Positions 9,799 through 18,647 are shown, counted from the first letter of the stretch. The stretch: DNA of 64,000 nt from Cyanophora paradoxa (GCA_004431415.1 QPMI01000401.1:1-64000), one strand, 5' to 3'. The notes: generated by a model from the sequence alone, not told the origin. Made by a program: numbers and translations.

Positions 9799-10590
9799 TC
9801 CTATGTTCTGTGAATGGTGTTATTATAATTGAAAACGAAGTCGTCCATTTATCCATAAATCGCACAGTGTTATAAGCGACACAGTAGTTGTTTATCATCG
9901 TTTTAAGGTCAAATGAAAGCGATTCATTATTCCCAGCGAAGTGTGATCTCCGACCTGTTAAAGCGGTGTTCTATTCCGTTATTTTTAACGATCTCCTGAA
10001 ACTCCTTGCGATGAATTCTGAGCCGTTATCTGTCTCTAAACGCTTCATTGGAGCGGGAGCTCTGTAAGCATCTCCGCAAAAGCGGTAGCAACACTCGCGC
10101 CCTCTTTATTCTTTAATTTCTTGGCATACGATTTTCGGCTCGTCATCTCAATGAGAGTAAGGACTGCAATGTAGCCGGAATTATAATTGCCATATGAGAG
10201 ATAAAAGATGAGATCCGCTTGATAGCACCACGGCGGGGCTGTAATGGGAATAAAAGCGGTTTGGGTCGGTGCGGGGGGCTTCTTGTTGATCTGCATAAAT
10301 TCTTGTTTCGCTGCGACATCTTGCACTTCTTTCAGTGTGAGGGTCTTGTCCTCTTTTCTCAGCTCTTCGTATATCGCGGACGGGTTCTTAAAACCTGTCT
10401 TCGGGTCATACATGCGGCGCACGATCTTAGAGGACGGGTTCGCAATGCTAAAAGGAACATCTCCTAATAAATTTGATTTTGCTTGGCGTTTTGTGATTTT
10501 TTGGGGGACTTGTTCGGTCTCAGGAACCGCGATAGGTAGTATGGTGGTCTCTGTCTCCTCGCCCGCTACCCTTCTAACGATCCTTGACAT
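9799..10590 (-). pseudogene. Retrovirus-type (rve/DDE) integrase, catalytic core, frameshifted
   Basis: The first 181 codons (10,590-10,045) are open. They carry an N-terminal segment like that of PLV integrases (YDPKTGF...IYEELRK) and the first catalytic Asp in WCYQADLIFY, followed by NNSGYIAVLTLIE-type strands. Beyond the stop at 10,045 the protein continues in other frames: TDNGSEFI with the second Asp, KEFQEIVKNNGIEHRF, DHTSLGIMNRFHLTLK, AYNTVRFMDKW, NYNNTIHRT. At least three frameshifts are needed. In the usual G-x-x-E-R-x-N position the sequence reads G-I-M-N-R-F-H, so the third catalytic Glu appears lost. Such enzymes insert Polinton DNA with short target duplications; this copy should be inactive unless the breaks are sequencing errors. 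Confidence 0.8.
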
Positions 10591-10598
10591 TCTTCTAA

Positions 10599-11082
10599 TT
10601 AATCCTTTTTATTTTTGCTGCAATTGCACCCGTGATGCGCGAGCTGGCAATTGTCTTTAAGATGTGGCGCCTGTTGTTTATGCGATCCACGACGAGCCTG
10701 TAATTTGGATCTTGCGGCTCAATCGGAATAGGAAGGGAACAGAGCGCACAGGCGCCCTTCTGTTGCTTCTTGCGCTCTAATATCCACTCCGGCGTAATAT
10801 AATCCGCCTCGTCGAAATCGCGCCCGGCACGCTGATCCTGGCATTTATAACCGCGGATCTTCGTTTTCAGATATTCGATGTAGTCGCTCTTTCCTTGGAA
10901 TCTGTGAATCGTGTATAAATCAGCACAGTGGACAGATCGCGGTTACGAGTGAGAGCGGTATAGAACCATTCGCGAGTGGTATAGCGGAACGTAGCCTCAC
11001 AAATGACAATGCCCGAATCAAGTGTGAGACCTTGCGTTGAATGACCTGTTCCTGCATAAGGGAGAGAAAAATGTTCTAACAT
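10599..11082 (-). pseudogene. C-terminus of polymerase-helicase: last helicase motifs plus HNH-like zinc module
   Basis: The first 71 codons (11,082-10,867) continue the SF1 helicase from the upstream frame: AGTGHSTQGLTLD and REWFYTALTRNRDL are the UvrD-C-like motifs V and VI. Downstream, in shifted frames, come YKCQDQRAGRDF, CALCSLP, VVDRINN and DNCQLAHHGCNCSKNK. The order C-x2-C, V-D-R-I-N-N, H-L-K-D-N-C-x-L-x-x-x-x-C-N is that of HNH-type zinc modules at the end of some viral polymerases. Its stop at 10,599 lies only 8 bases before the integrase ATG. At least two frameshifts lie inside this segment. Confidence 0.65.
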
Positions 11083-12149
11083 CGCGCACGGAACTCGAAC
11101 GTGACGCCATCGAAAACGTCAGTTAATGTGACCATTTGCTTGGTGATTTTGGTGATTCGATAGGTGTAATTCGTGTATGCATTAATAGACTCACCCTCAG
11201 ACCGCGAAATGCGTAGATACCTGCGACAAACGACTTCCAGACCCTTGTAGAATTTGATGCCGTTGACCTCTACGGTTGCAATATTTACTTTTCGTCTATC
11301 GTGCATCAGTTTGTTATAGGCTAAGGTCATTTCGTTTCTGTAAGCGATGCCAAAGTAGCCGTCAGGAATTGCGTTTAGATCATTAATTGTCGGCAACCCG
11401 TATTTCGAGATAATCTGTGCGGCTTCGAGTCCGTTTTCGAAGAGATCCTCTTTAATCGCCCGAATTAATTCACGGTCTGTCTCCTTCTTGTGCCGCTTGT
11501 TAATGCGTAGACTCAGGACGTTAGGGAACATGCTCTGCACAGCGCGCTTATAGTAGCCCTTGCGATCAGAAACCGATAGCTCATCATTAATCGGTTCGTT
11601 CTGATAGGTATCGCCATTAGCCAAATATTTGATATCCGGATAGCGATCGATAAACGACTTGATCTTAGCGAGATCTTTTACAGAATACGCGAATATCTCG
11701 TCGAACATAATGTGACTGAACTCGGAGACGAACGCCCTCTGGTCTTTTTCGCTCATAGCCTCTTCGTAGGTCTGATCATTTGAGACACGGATCCCGAGAA
11801 CATTATACAAAGTGCGAACGGTGATATTCTCGATTCCGCGGACTTTGAGAGAGTCCCTTAGCTCTGCGCACTGTTTGTTATAGGGGCAAATAACTAAGCA
11901 ATTCGACTTTTGAGAGGCGAAGCAATTAATCCCGAGGGTCGACTTTCCACTTCCGGGCATGTCAGCAAGGACAAGCATACGATTATGGAGCTCCGCAACC
12001 CAATTAAAGCACTCCGGATTAAATTCGTCCCTCAGCGAGAACCGGTTAATGAGTGTCTCGGGATCCTGAAATTCGAGAGTTACACCCCGTGGTGGGCGGA
12101 GTGCATTTTCAGGGCATCTTTTCCCGGGAATATAGCTGAATTTGCCCAT
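11076..12149 (-). CDS. SF1 (Pif1/RecD-like) DNA helicase domain, part of a PolB-helicase fusion
   Basis: The open frame gives 357 residues. Walker A is MPGSGKST (residues about 64-71), Walker B ends in MFDE (about 148-151), and motif III is NGDTYQ (about 178-183). The N-lobe of a superfamily 1 helicase is therefore complete; motifs V-VI follow in the next frame after 11,076. The marked ATG is unlikely to be a true start: the frame is open further upstream and runs directly out of the polymerase motif C (RTDCLYIEG) at about 12,215. Helicase and polymerase would thus be one polypeptide that unwinds and copies the viral DNA. A frameshift at about 11,080 breaks the C-terminus. Confidence 0.8.
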   Translation of the reverse strand: MGKFSYIPGKRCPENALRPPRGVTLEFQDPETLINRFSLRDEFNPECFNWVAELHNRMLVLADMPGSGKSTLGINCFASQKSNCLVICPYNKQCAELRDSLKVRGIENITVRTLYNVLGIRVSNDQTYEEAMSEKDQRAFVSEFSHIMFDEIFAYSVKDLAKIKSFIDRYPDIKYLANGDTYQNEPINDELSVSDRKGYYKRAVQSMFPNVLSLRINKRHKKETDRELIRAIKEDLFENGLEAAQIISKYGLPTINDLNAIPDGYFGIAYRNEMTLAYNKLMHDRRKVNIATVEVNGIKFYKGLEVVCRRYLRISRSEGESINAYTNYTYRITKITKQMVTLTDVFDGVTFEFRARC

Positions 12150-12428
12150 GTTCTCAAACGCATTTCGGTCGAACTCTTTCTTACTTGTCCATGAACCTTC
12201 GATATATAGGCAATCCGTTCTGATCCGGCAACCTTGTGCCCGCGCGCTGTCAGGCGCTTGTATTGCGCAAACATATTAGCGCGGTTACGATCGTAAATAT
12301 GAAAGTGGATAGGAAGGAATCCATTAACGAGCTCGCGGTGGAGCTGATCTTAACGAAATAGATGTGACCTTCGAATTCGCTAAGAGTTTTGACACGTTTC
12401 GAATTCTTAGGATTGAAAGTAAACACCT
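12150..12428 (-). pseudogene. DNA polymerase B palm, C-terminal fragment with motif C
   Basis: Between the two open frames the polymerase continues in three alternating frames: ECGGTVEVFTFNP, then LVNGFLPIHFHIYDRNRAN and FAQYKRLTARGHKVAG, then IRTDCLYIEGSW. The last is motif C of family B polymerases (normally D-T-D-S), with T-D kept and Cys in place of Ser, as occurs in protein-primed-type viral polymerases. Frameshifts are needed near 12,440, 12,320 and 12,225. From motif C onward the frame is continuous with the helicase. Confidence 0.7.
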
Positions 12429-13391
12429 CTACTGTTCCTCCGCATTCTTGGGTGAACCTCTCAGCCTCGCACGGTTGTAGAACATTTTCGTGGATGTTTG
12501 CGAGTCTTGGAATTTGCCGAGCATTCCGATCTCTTTCACTAAAATGTGTTTCTTGTCCGTGGTTTGAATGTCACTTGAAAGCACTTTTTGCATCTCAGCG
12601 ATCGACGTATTGGGCACCAAATGCGAAGGCTCCGCGACCGCGATAATCTCTATCTTGTCCTTTACGTCCGCCCAATGCATGGAGAGAGTGTAGCCTGTCA
12701 TGAAATTATAACAGCGACCACTCACGGAAAATGCGCGATCCAGAATAATTTCGATTCCGTCAATCTTGCGAGACATGGCGGCATCATAATCAATGTCCTC
12801 ATCGTCGGCGAAAGTCGCTTGCTCTCTCTCAAACGCAACCACACGCACGTAGTAGATCGCGTATTCGAGAATATCGCTTCCCGCTTTAAAGGGAACGAAG
12901 TCATCGAATACATTGTATTTCGGAAGATATTGCATGCCTTTCAGTATCGAAGGGTAGCACTTCGCCATATCGACAGCTGTGTAGGTAGCTTTTGGGTTCG
13001 GCTTATAGAAATAGCCGCTTAGTGCGGATCGCTTGTAGTGCGTGAGAATTTCGCGCATGTTCGGGCTGTAATGTGAGATATTCGTGGTATTCAGTAGCGA
13101 CTCGCGGAATCCCTTCCCGATTTCACAGACCTTATTATAATACTCCTCTGTTTCGAAATCTTGCTCAATAAAGTGGTCGGTTGTGCGTGGATCTTTGATA
13201 GAGAACATCGAGCCATTAGCTTTGAATGTGATGCTGTCGATCTGTTTCGATGGTGTTAGCTTCACTGCGGGCTCATATCGCATTTTCAGGAACGTAAATA
13301 GAAGACCTTCCAGACCTTCGCGCCCAGTATAAAGAATGCGGATGAAACTGCGCTCGTCGGGCGATAGTTTAAGTTGCGTGATCTTTAACAA
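12429..13391 (-). pseudogene. DNA polymerase B, palm part with motif A
   Basis: A 320-residue open frame forms the central part of the viral polymerase. Residues about 139-150 read AVDMAKCYPSIL, which is motif A (D-x2-S/A-L/C-Y-P-S-I) with the metal-binding Asp. Long charged inserts and FMTGYTLSMHWADVKDKI follow. The frame overlaps the upstream ORF by 7 bases and is open further upstream, so the polymerase is one gene with a frameshift near 13,400. The frame ends at 12,429, and the remainder with motif C follows in other frames. Polymerases of this kind in Polintons are thought to be primed by a terminal protein. Confidence 0.75.
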
Positions 13392-14911
13392 ATCCTTGGA
13401 TGTGTGCGCGAAGATATCGTGAGTAAGACACGTCGGAATTTATAGAGTGCTAACGAAGAGGTCGACTTAGGAACATGACTTTCGAGCTCTTCGACCTCCA
13501 TCTTTGCCATGCGCATTTCGAGCGACTTGATGTTATCGTTGAATATATAGATGTGCTTGTTGTGAATCATAAAGTGAATATTGCGGGGAAAGATGTTTTT
13601 GTTAATTGATTCCGACGCGAATTTGTATACTAACTTTCCGTCGACATCAAAGACGCGGAAGCCTGTCTGAATTCTCTTACAGAATTTCTCGATATGGCGG
13701 AGGGTGAGAGCCAGAGAGTCGCCAGGTGTGCATTCACGACCGTGAAAGAATTTATAGAGACCGTCGTACGACATAGTTAAGTCAGTATATCGCGGTTTTG
13801 GCGCCTCCTGACACTTCTTAATGGACGCTCCCCATGTGGAGATGATCATATCATAGCCGCAAGCGTTAGATGTCGATGATTTGGGAAGCTCAATAATATC
13901 TTCGAACTCAGACGCGTTTGGATTTAATGTGTAGTCTGTGAATTTGCTCATAATCGCGGTGCATCGCATGCTGTCCATTAGCTCCTCATCCAGAAACTCA
14001 TAGCGATTGCCAGGTATAGCACCGGCTCCATCGTCCTCGACACCTTCCTCCCCATCGATCGCGACCTCATGAACAGTTATAAAGGCATCATCGACACTGC
14101 CGCCAAAATCATCGAAACCTTTGCGTAGGTTTTTCTGTTCCTCGGTTGGTGGTGTCTTAAAGAAGAACATCTCGTATGCTTGTCCGAAAGTTCCCAGACC
14201 AATCTTCAATTCATCGTAGTTTTCGAGTAAATAGAAGATTGAATCTCTCTCTTCCGAATAATAACGATTTTGAGCGGTGAGAATTCCATACACTCTATCG
14301 ATTTTTGCCAGAGCAAAGTTTCGCAACACCCTCACCGAAACTGTCTCTCTTATATTCTCGTAGGTGACAAAGGTTCTGTCTTTTATATATGTTCCGGGAA
14401 TTCCGGGAATAACAATTACCTCCGACGACCGAGCACCGGATCCAGGTCCCCATAGCTTGAACGTAATTGTCGCGAGAGTTTCCGGATCATATTGGGCGAT
14501 TGGATCGAGAATAGTGCGTTTAATCGCATCCTCTACCGCTTTTAGCTGTCCTTTGAATTGCTTCGCTTGGAGCTTCGCTTCTTTCGCCCGCTTCTTTTCT
14601 TGCTTGCGATCGAAGCGCTGTAAACGCTTCGCCTCTTGTTCTTTTTGCTTTTGCTTTTCTATATTAACTTGGGTGCGAGCGGCGCGCTTTTCTTTCCGCT
14701 CTGCCCTGCGGAAAACGCGGGGATTAATGATTCCATTCAGCGTATCCCGAATGTCTATCAGCGTTTGGAGCTTGGGCTTCCGATTCATTGTGTTGTGCAT
14801 CGCCCAATGCGCCTGTTCTTCGGTTAGCAAATCCTGACTCAATCCCTGCATAATGTATCCGATAATTTCATCCCGAACATTGTTAGCGATTCTGTTGGTT
14901 GCGCGCGGCAT
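13385..14911 (-). CDS. DNA polymerase B, N-terminal part (exonuclease/terminal-protein region)
   Basis: This 508-residue frame begins at an ATG 23 bases inside the shared upstream element, so this start is well supported. Residues about 70-130 are a highly charged Lys/Glu/Gln/Arg coiled coil. The C-terminal half (GYDMIISTWGASIKKC, then FRVFDVDGKLVYKF and FMIHNKHIYIFND) resembles the N-terminal region that precedes the polymerase domain in virophage/Polinton polymerases. I do not see an unambiguous exonuclease I motif. A frameshift near 13,400 separates it from the palm. With the downstream pieces the full product would be roughly 1,400 residues: polymerase, SF1 helicase and a zinc module. Confidence 0.7.
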   Translation of the reverse strand: MPRATNRIANNVRDEIIGYIMQGLSQDLLTEEQAHWAMHNTMNRKPKLQTLIDIRDTLNGIINPRVFRRAERKEKRAARTQVNIEKQKQKEQEAKRLQRFDRKQEKKRAKEAKLQAKQFKGQLKAVEDAIKRTILDPIAQYDPETLATITFKLWGPGSGARSSEVIVIPGIPGTYIKDRTFVTYENIRETVSVRVLRNFALAKIDRVYGILTAQNRYYSEERDSIFYLLENYDELKIGLGTFGQAYEMFFFKTPPTEEQKNLRKGFDDFGGSVDDAFITVHEVAIDGEEGVEDDGAGAIPGNRYEFLDEELMDSMRCTAIMSKFTDYTLNPNASEFEDIIELPKSSTSNACGYDMIISTWGASIKKCQEAPKPRYTDLTMSYDGLYKFFHGRECTPGDSLALTLRHIEKFCKRIQTGFRVFDVDGKLVYKFASESINKNIFPRNIHFMIHNKHIYIFNDNIKSLEMRMAKMEVEELESHVPKSTSSLALYKFRRVLLTISSRTHPRIC

Positions 14912-14933
14912 CTCTATTAGTTCTTTTAAAATA

Positions 14934-14950
14934 ACCGGAGAAAATAATTT
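14934..14950 (-). promoter_or_regulatory. Conserved upstream element, copy 2
   Basis: ACCGGAGAAAATAATTT on the + strand, identical to the copy at 9,188-9,204, lies 22 bases before the polymerase start codon. Confidence 0.75.
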
Positions 14951-15079
14951 CGACGCAATCTACCAAATTCTCCTTTTCATACCCTTGTCGCTAATTCTTT
15001 AAGTGCTTTTTGACGGATACGGGGAATAAAAAGGGAGGTAAAAAATTAATCATTTTTCGCATCGTGCGGATACTTTCCG

Positions 15080-15493
15080 CTACGAATTTTTCGCGTTCTC
15101 GACCACATGCTTTCGGGGTCTTCCAGCGGGCTTTTGCGGCTGGGGCTTCACCGGCGGATTCAGCTTGCGTTCCGCTCTTTTCCTTCGTTGGTATTCACGT
15201 GCCTTCTCTCGGATTTTCTCCCGATACTCTTCATCGTCTTGGTATCGCTGCTGTTTACGAATTGCAATCTTTTGTAGCTGTTCCGGGGTGAATATCGTAG
15301 CCTCTCCGGCGGCTAATCGCTCCTGCTTTTGTCTCTGATGCTTGTTTCGCTGCCGCTCGGCGTCTTTTTCGCGTTTCAGTCGTAATCTCTCCGCCTTCTC
15401 CTCTTCTGAAATCACCTTTTTCGGTCGCCCGGGTCTGCGCTTTTCCTGCTGTGCCGCCATTGCCTCTTGGTTTGAAATCTTGGGTTTCGCCAT
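15080..15493 (-). CDS. Basic AT-hook protein
   Basis: This 137-residue, strongly basic, mostly helical protein has two AT-hook-like motifs, RRPGRPKK near residues 18-25 and AGRPRK near 127-132. Between them is a long Arg/Glu/Gln-rich stretch. AT-hooks bind the minor groove of AT-rich DNA, so it may coat or bend the viral genome or act as a regulator; this is inference. The shared upstream element lies directly before the ATG (15,494-15,518). Its right-hand neighbour genes are also leftward, each with its own version of the element. Confidence 0.7.
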   Translation of the reverse strand: MAKPKISNQEAMAAQQEKRRPGRPKKVISEEEKAERLRLKREKDAERQRNKHQRQKQERLAAGEATIFTPEQLQKIAIRKQQRYQDDEEYREKIREKAREYQRRKRAERKLNPPVKPQPQKPAGRPRKHVVENAKNS

Positions 15494-15518
15494 TTACTAT
15501 AACCGGAGAAAATAGTTT
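15494..15518 (-). promoter_or_regulatory. Conserved upstream element, copy 3, next to TTATAGTAA
   Basis: The + strand carries ACCGGAGAAAATAGTTT at 15,502-15,518, one base different from the copies at 9,188 and 14,934. On the gene strand it is followed by TTATAGTAA and the ATG. A similar TTATAGTRA word stands before the starts at 17,808 and 20,935. Confidence 0.7.
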
Positions 15519-15712
15519 TTTGTCACTCTGTATTATTTCCCTTGCCCTTAAATACCTTTTACCGAAACCTTCAATTTTTGCCCTTGGCTCGATACAAGCG
15601 CCACCGAAATTCACCGCTCAATAACCATTCCAGACGGTTCGTTCTTGTTGCTGAGGATATACATAAGGTTGCTGAGGATAAACATAAGGGTTCGTTACAT
15701 TTTCATCGTCGC

Positions 15713-16051
15713 CTAATGCCATTTGATCCAATCTATACATCGGATAAGGGAGTCAGCGCGCAAATGACCTTCTACAAACTCAGGACATGATCGCCTTCTA
15801 ATATGCTCTACATGCACGTCCTCTATCTGAGCGGTTTCGATATTGGAACTCATAGCCGCGGTCACAGGCGAGGGTGATCGAGATCGTGGGTGGTTGTGAT
15901 TGTCGCTATGGTTAGAATATACAGAAAGGCGCCTACCTCCATGGTCTTCATCGGTAATATCAACCTCTACGGTTGTGTCGCAACAGGAGTTGTGGCACGT
16001 GCTTGTGAAATGCAAATGAAACATTTCAATGCATTGTGTGATGAAATTCAT
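15713..16051 (-). CDS. Hypothetical Cys/His-rich protein, 112 aa
   Basis: I do not recognise this protein. It has an N-terminal Cys/His cluster (residues about 6-24, C...HLHFTSTCHNSCC), a His/Asn/Ser-rich middle (NHSDNHNHPRSRSPSP) and a tryptophan near its C-terminus. The case for a real gene is its place in the leftward gene row and a variant of the shared upstream element, GAGAAAATAAAAGGG at 16,085-16,099, at a distance like that of the other genes. No transmembrane segment is visible. Confidence 0.4.
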   Translation of the reverse strand: MNFITQCIEMFHLHFTSTCHNSCCDTTVEVDITDEDHGGRRLSVYSNHSDNHNHPRSRSPSPVTAAMSSNIETAQIEDVHVEHIRRRSCPEFVEGHLRADSLIRCIDWIKWH

Positions 16052-16084
16052 CGACCCTACAAATGGGCAACGTATTAAATATGT

Positions 16085-16099
16085 GAGAAAATAAAAGGG
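16085..16099 (-). promoter_or_regulatory. Variant of the conserved upstream element
   Basis: GAGAAAATAAAAGGG on the + strand keeps the AGAAAATAA core and the AAAGGG tail also seen before the major capsid gene (19,986-20,006). It lies about 33 bases before the 112-aa leftward gene. Confidence 0.45.
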
Positions 16100-16100
16100 A

Positions 16101-16259
16101 ATGAGGCTATTGCTTGCTCGTGTGTTCCCCTACGAATTGGTCGACCTTATAATGCTGTTTATGGAGCCGACATGCCCGTTTTGCAAGGGCGTTCATATTA
16201 AGACCCGCTCTAAATACGGGCGGGTTCAGCTTTGCCTTGCGGATATTCACAGTCATTAG
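16101..16259 (+). CDS. Possible small zinc-ribbon protein, 52 aa
   Basis: A short rightward frame starts at ATG 16,101 and ends with TAG at 16,257-16,259. It encodes a hydrophobic helix (LVDLIMLFM) followed by C-P-F-C-K, a further Cys and two His near the end (LCLADIHSH), a pattern that could bind one zinc ion. It overlaps the end of the leftward coiled-coil gene by 4 bases and is the only rightward frame in this part of the element. Codon pattern and Cys spacing favour a real gene but there is no homologue I can name. Confidence 0.4.
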   Translation: MRLLLARVFPYELVDLIMLFMEPTCPFCKGVHIKTRSKYGRVQLCLADIHSH

Positions 16260-16939
16260 CGGATATGGCGTTTACCACCGAGCATTGCCGCGAAATTCGC
16301 TGGTGCAGTCGGCACTATATGTGCATATTGCGGGGCGACCGATTGCTGACGAGTTACGGCTTGCGCATCTGTCTTTTCCTCCTTTTTAATCTCCTCTACG
16401 TCGACTTTTTGCTTTAATCCGAGCTTTGAGATCTCTTTCTTAACGAGACCCTTTAATTTCTTGCGTTCGTTATAATCTTGCATCCATTTCTCGTAGTTAG
16501 AGACTTTCATTTCGAGGTCTCGCACTTTCTCTTCGAAGCTCATGACAACGTCGACAGGAACCGTGTGTTTTTGATAAGATCCGCGCTTTTTAAGCTCGGT
16601 TTCGGCGGCTTTCGGGACGTCTTGCGTTTTGTGCTGGCTTGCGACAACTTGGGCTTTTAGTACTTTGTCGGTTGCTTCATCGACGGAGCCGCCTCCAATC
16701 TGTGGTTATACAGTAGCTAAATCCTCCATTTGGCGTTTACCGCTATCTTGGTTGCCCTTGTCCGCGGTGGCACTCGCAATAATCGCCTCTTGCTTGGCGA
16801 CCTCTTCTGGCGAAGTGTCTATAAGATATTCGGGCATTTCGAGACCGCCGCCCGACGTTAATCCAGACTCTTCAAGTCCGCGATTAGGATTACCAGAAGC
16901 GACCGTTTGAATGGTTTGAGGCTTCTTTCGGTAGACCAT
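16256..16939 (-). pseudogene. Coiled-coil protein, 228-codon frame with one internal stop
   Basis: Two open stretches, 16,939-16,706 and 16,543-16,256, are in the same frame. Everything between them is open except one TAA at 16,706-16,708. The combined product would have a Gly/Ser-rich N-terminal third, a central segment (VDEATDKVLKAQVVASQ) and a coiled coil (FEEKVRDLEMKVSNYEKWM) followed by Lys-rich sequence. It starts two bases after the packaging ATPase stop, so the two are probably co-transcribed. The position next to ATPase and capsid genes suggests a structural or assembly role, but I do not recognise the family. The stop may be a mutation or a base error. Confidence 0.6.
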
Positions 16940-16941
16940 GA

Positions 16942-17808
16942 TTATCTTTTCTTACACTTGATTAACATTTTCTTTTTCTTGGGCGAAATTTGCGAAAGTT
17001 TGGGGATACCTTCAAGCTCACGCTCAAATTTGGATAAAGTTTTGCATACAGTTGTCGAATCTTTGACAGGCGGCGGTTTTGTAGCTTGCTCCTCTTGTTG
17101 TTTGCGCCTCTTTTCTTCAAAAGCCGCCCGCTTGTGGAATTTAGTAAACGGATGGTCATCGATCATATCGGCTTTTTCGACCCACCATCGCACAGAATAC
17201 CCGGTATTATCGTGAATGATCGCTTGGTAGCTATGACAGAATTCTTGGAACATGCGTTTGAAACTCTCTTTATCCATGTTTCCGAATTCCTCGTGATATG
17301 CTTCAAACTCTCGCATGTTTGACCAGCTTAGGAATATGATATACTCCGCATTGCTGCGAATGATCGTTGAAAGCTTTGTTAGTTTCTGCGATATTAGCGC
17401 CACGGAACAAAACGTATGACGACCTTGCGCCATCAATTTATTTAGCAAATGATCGCGCGAAAGATCGATAGTTCCGGACTCCAAACAATCGTCGAGCACA
17501 ATGAGAATATTCTTTGGTTTCTTACCCGCAATGATAGCCTTCTTGCGGGCTTCTATGATCGACTCTACATATTCAGGTTTCCAGGTGTCATGCACTTCGT
17601 CTGTAATTTGTCCCCAGAAACCGTTGAAACTCGTTGGACAAAAGACCAGAACGTATGAGATCTGGTCTTCGAGTTCTTTGATCAGCCACTTTAAGAATAC
17701 CGATTTACCACAATTGGTTTTCGCCAATAGGAGAAATCGTGCGGGAAGTTTCACCCTCTGTTTCGGGTTCCATTCTTCGAGATCCATGGGCGTCGTCCCT
17801 TTTTGCAT
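16942..17808 (-). CDS. DNA packaging ATPase (FtsK/HerA, A32-like)
   Basis: This 288-residue protein has the Walker A variant AKTNCGKS (residues about 29-36), typical of A32-like packaging ATPases of Polintons, virophages and giant viruses, in which the first Gly is replaced. Walker B is ILIVLDD (about 101-107), followed by a glutamine-containing sensor segment (ALISQKLTKL). The C-terminus is Lys-rich. The enzyme pumps the genome into preformed capsids. It is intact, leads a leftward pair with the coiled-coil gene, and is preceded by TTATAGTGAAAGA directly before the ATG and an AGAAAAATAA word at about 17,830-17,842. Confidence 0.9.
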   Translation of the reverse strand: MQKGTTPMDLEEWNPKQRVKLPARFLLLAKTNCGKSVFLKWLIKELEDQISYVLVFCPTSFNGFWGQITDEVHDTWKPEYVESIIEARKKAIIAGKKPKNILIVLDDCLESGTIDLSRDHLLNKLMAQGRHTFCSVALISQKLTKLSTIIRSNAEYIIFLSWSNMREFEAYHEEFGNMDKESFKRMFQEFCHSYQAIIHDNTGYSVRWWVEKADMIDDHPFTKFHKRAAFEEKRRKQQEEQATKPPPVKDSTTVCKTLSKFERELEGIPKLSQISPKKKKMLIKCKKR

Positions 17809-17858
17809 TCTTTCACTATAAAAACAATAGAAAAATAAGACTGAATGTGGTAATTGGT

Positions 17859-18575
17859 TTAGATTTCGTTTAGGATCGCTTTATCACCCAGAATTTCGGC
17901 GGCTTTCTCATTGTAAAATCGAGCTGCGTCTTCCTTTGTGTCACATATTTTGCGCCATCTCTGTTTGTTATGCATGAAACTCGCTTCCCACTTTCCAGAT
18001 CTCGTTTGATTGACACCACGATAACCACTCGAATTCGTTGATTTCAGCAATCTACGAGTTAGATTTACAGGATCCACATCATTAAGAACCGCAAGATCGC
18101 CGAACAGTTCGGTTGCTTTTGCATTGTATGCTGCTGCGGCTTCTTCTTTTGTGTTAAAGCATCCGAGATTATAAGAAATTCCGTTCTTTTGAATTTCAGC
18201 TCTCCATTTTCCAGTGTCTTTTCTCTGCATCACTCCTTTGAGACCTGACTTATTTGTTCGTCTCACGCCAGTGTGAATAACACTCTCTTGTGGAGTTAAG
18301 AAGCGAAGATTGCAACGCCTATTATCCAGTTTGTCTCTACTGATGTGATCTACAAAGAGTCCATCGCGGCTTCCCATAATCCACTTGTGCATGTCAATAT
18401 TCTTGCCCTTTCCAACATAGCCCCATGCGTAACCTCTGACATTATGAAAATACCACTTACTGATTTTAGTGACATGCTCATAGTCTGCTTCATCGACAAG
18501 CGCAAATTTGCCTTCTCCATGCTTTCCATTAAGTGCAATTCGCCTAATGCCTTCCATTTGTCCGCCGTATGCCAT
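17859..18575 (-). CDS. HNH homing endonuclease with two AP2 domains
   Basis: The 238-residue protein has an N-terminal HNH module (DMHKWIMGS, then FVDHISRDKLDNRRCNLRFL, residues about 61-92). Two AP2 DNA-binding domains follow: SGLKGV...KWRAEI...AAAAYN (about 110-167) and SGYRGV...KWEASF...AARFYN (about 181-236). This architecture is that of selfish homing endonucleases common in phages and giant viruses. It is free-standing, lying between the capsid gene and the packaging ATPase without interrupting either. It reads leftward like its neighbours and lacks the shared upstream element, consistent with later arrival. Confidence 0.9.
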   Translation of the reverse strand: MAYGGQMEGIRRIALNGKHGEGKFALVDEADYEHVTKISKWYFHNVRGYAWGYVGKGKNIDMHKWIMGSRDGLFVDHISRDKLDNRRCNLRFLTPQESVIHTGVRRTNKSGLKGVMQRKDTGKWRAEIQKNGISYNLGCFNTKEEAAAAYNAKATELFGDLAVLNDVDPVNLTRRLLKSTNSSGYRGVNQTRSGKWEASFMHNKQRWRKICDTKEDAARFYNEKAAEILGDKAILNEI

Positions 18576-18647
18576 AAACTTATAAATCGTCTTGTCCTTA
18601 AATGGGCAAAAGATAAAAAGAACGTCATTTTTTGTCCGACGAATTCC

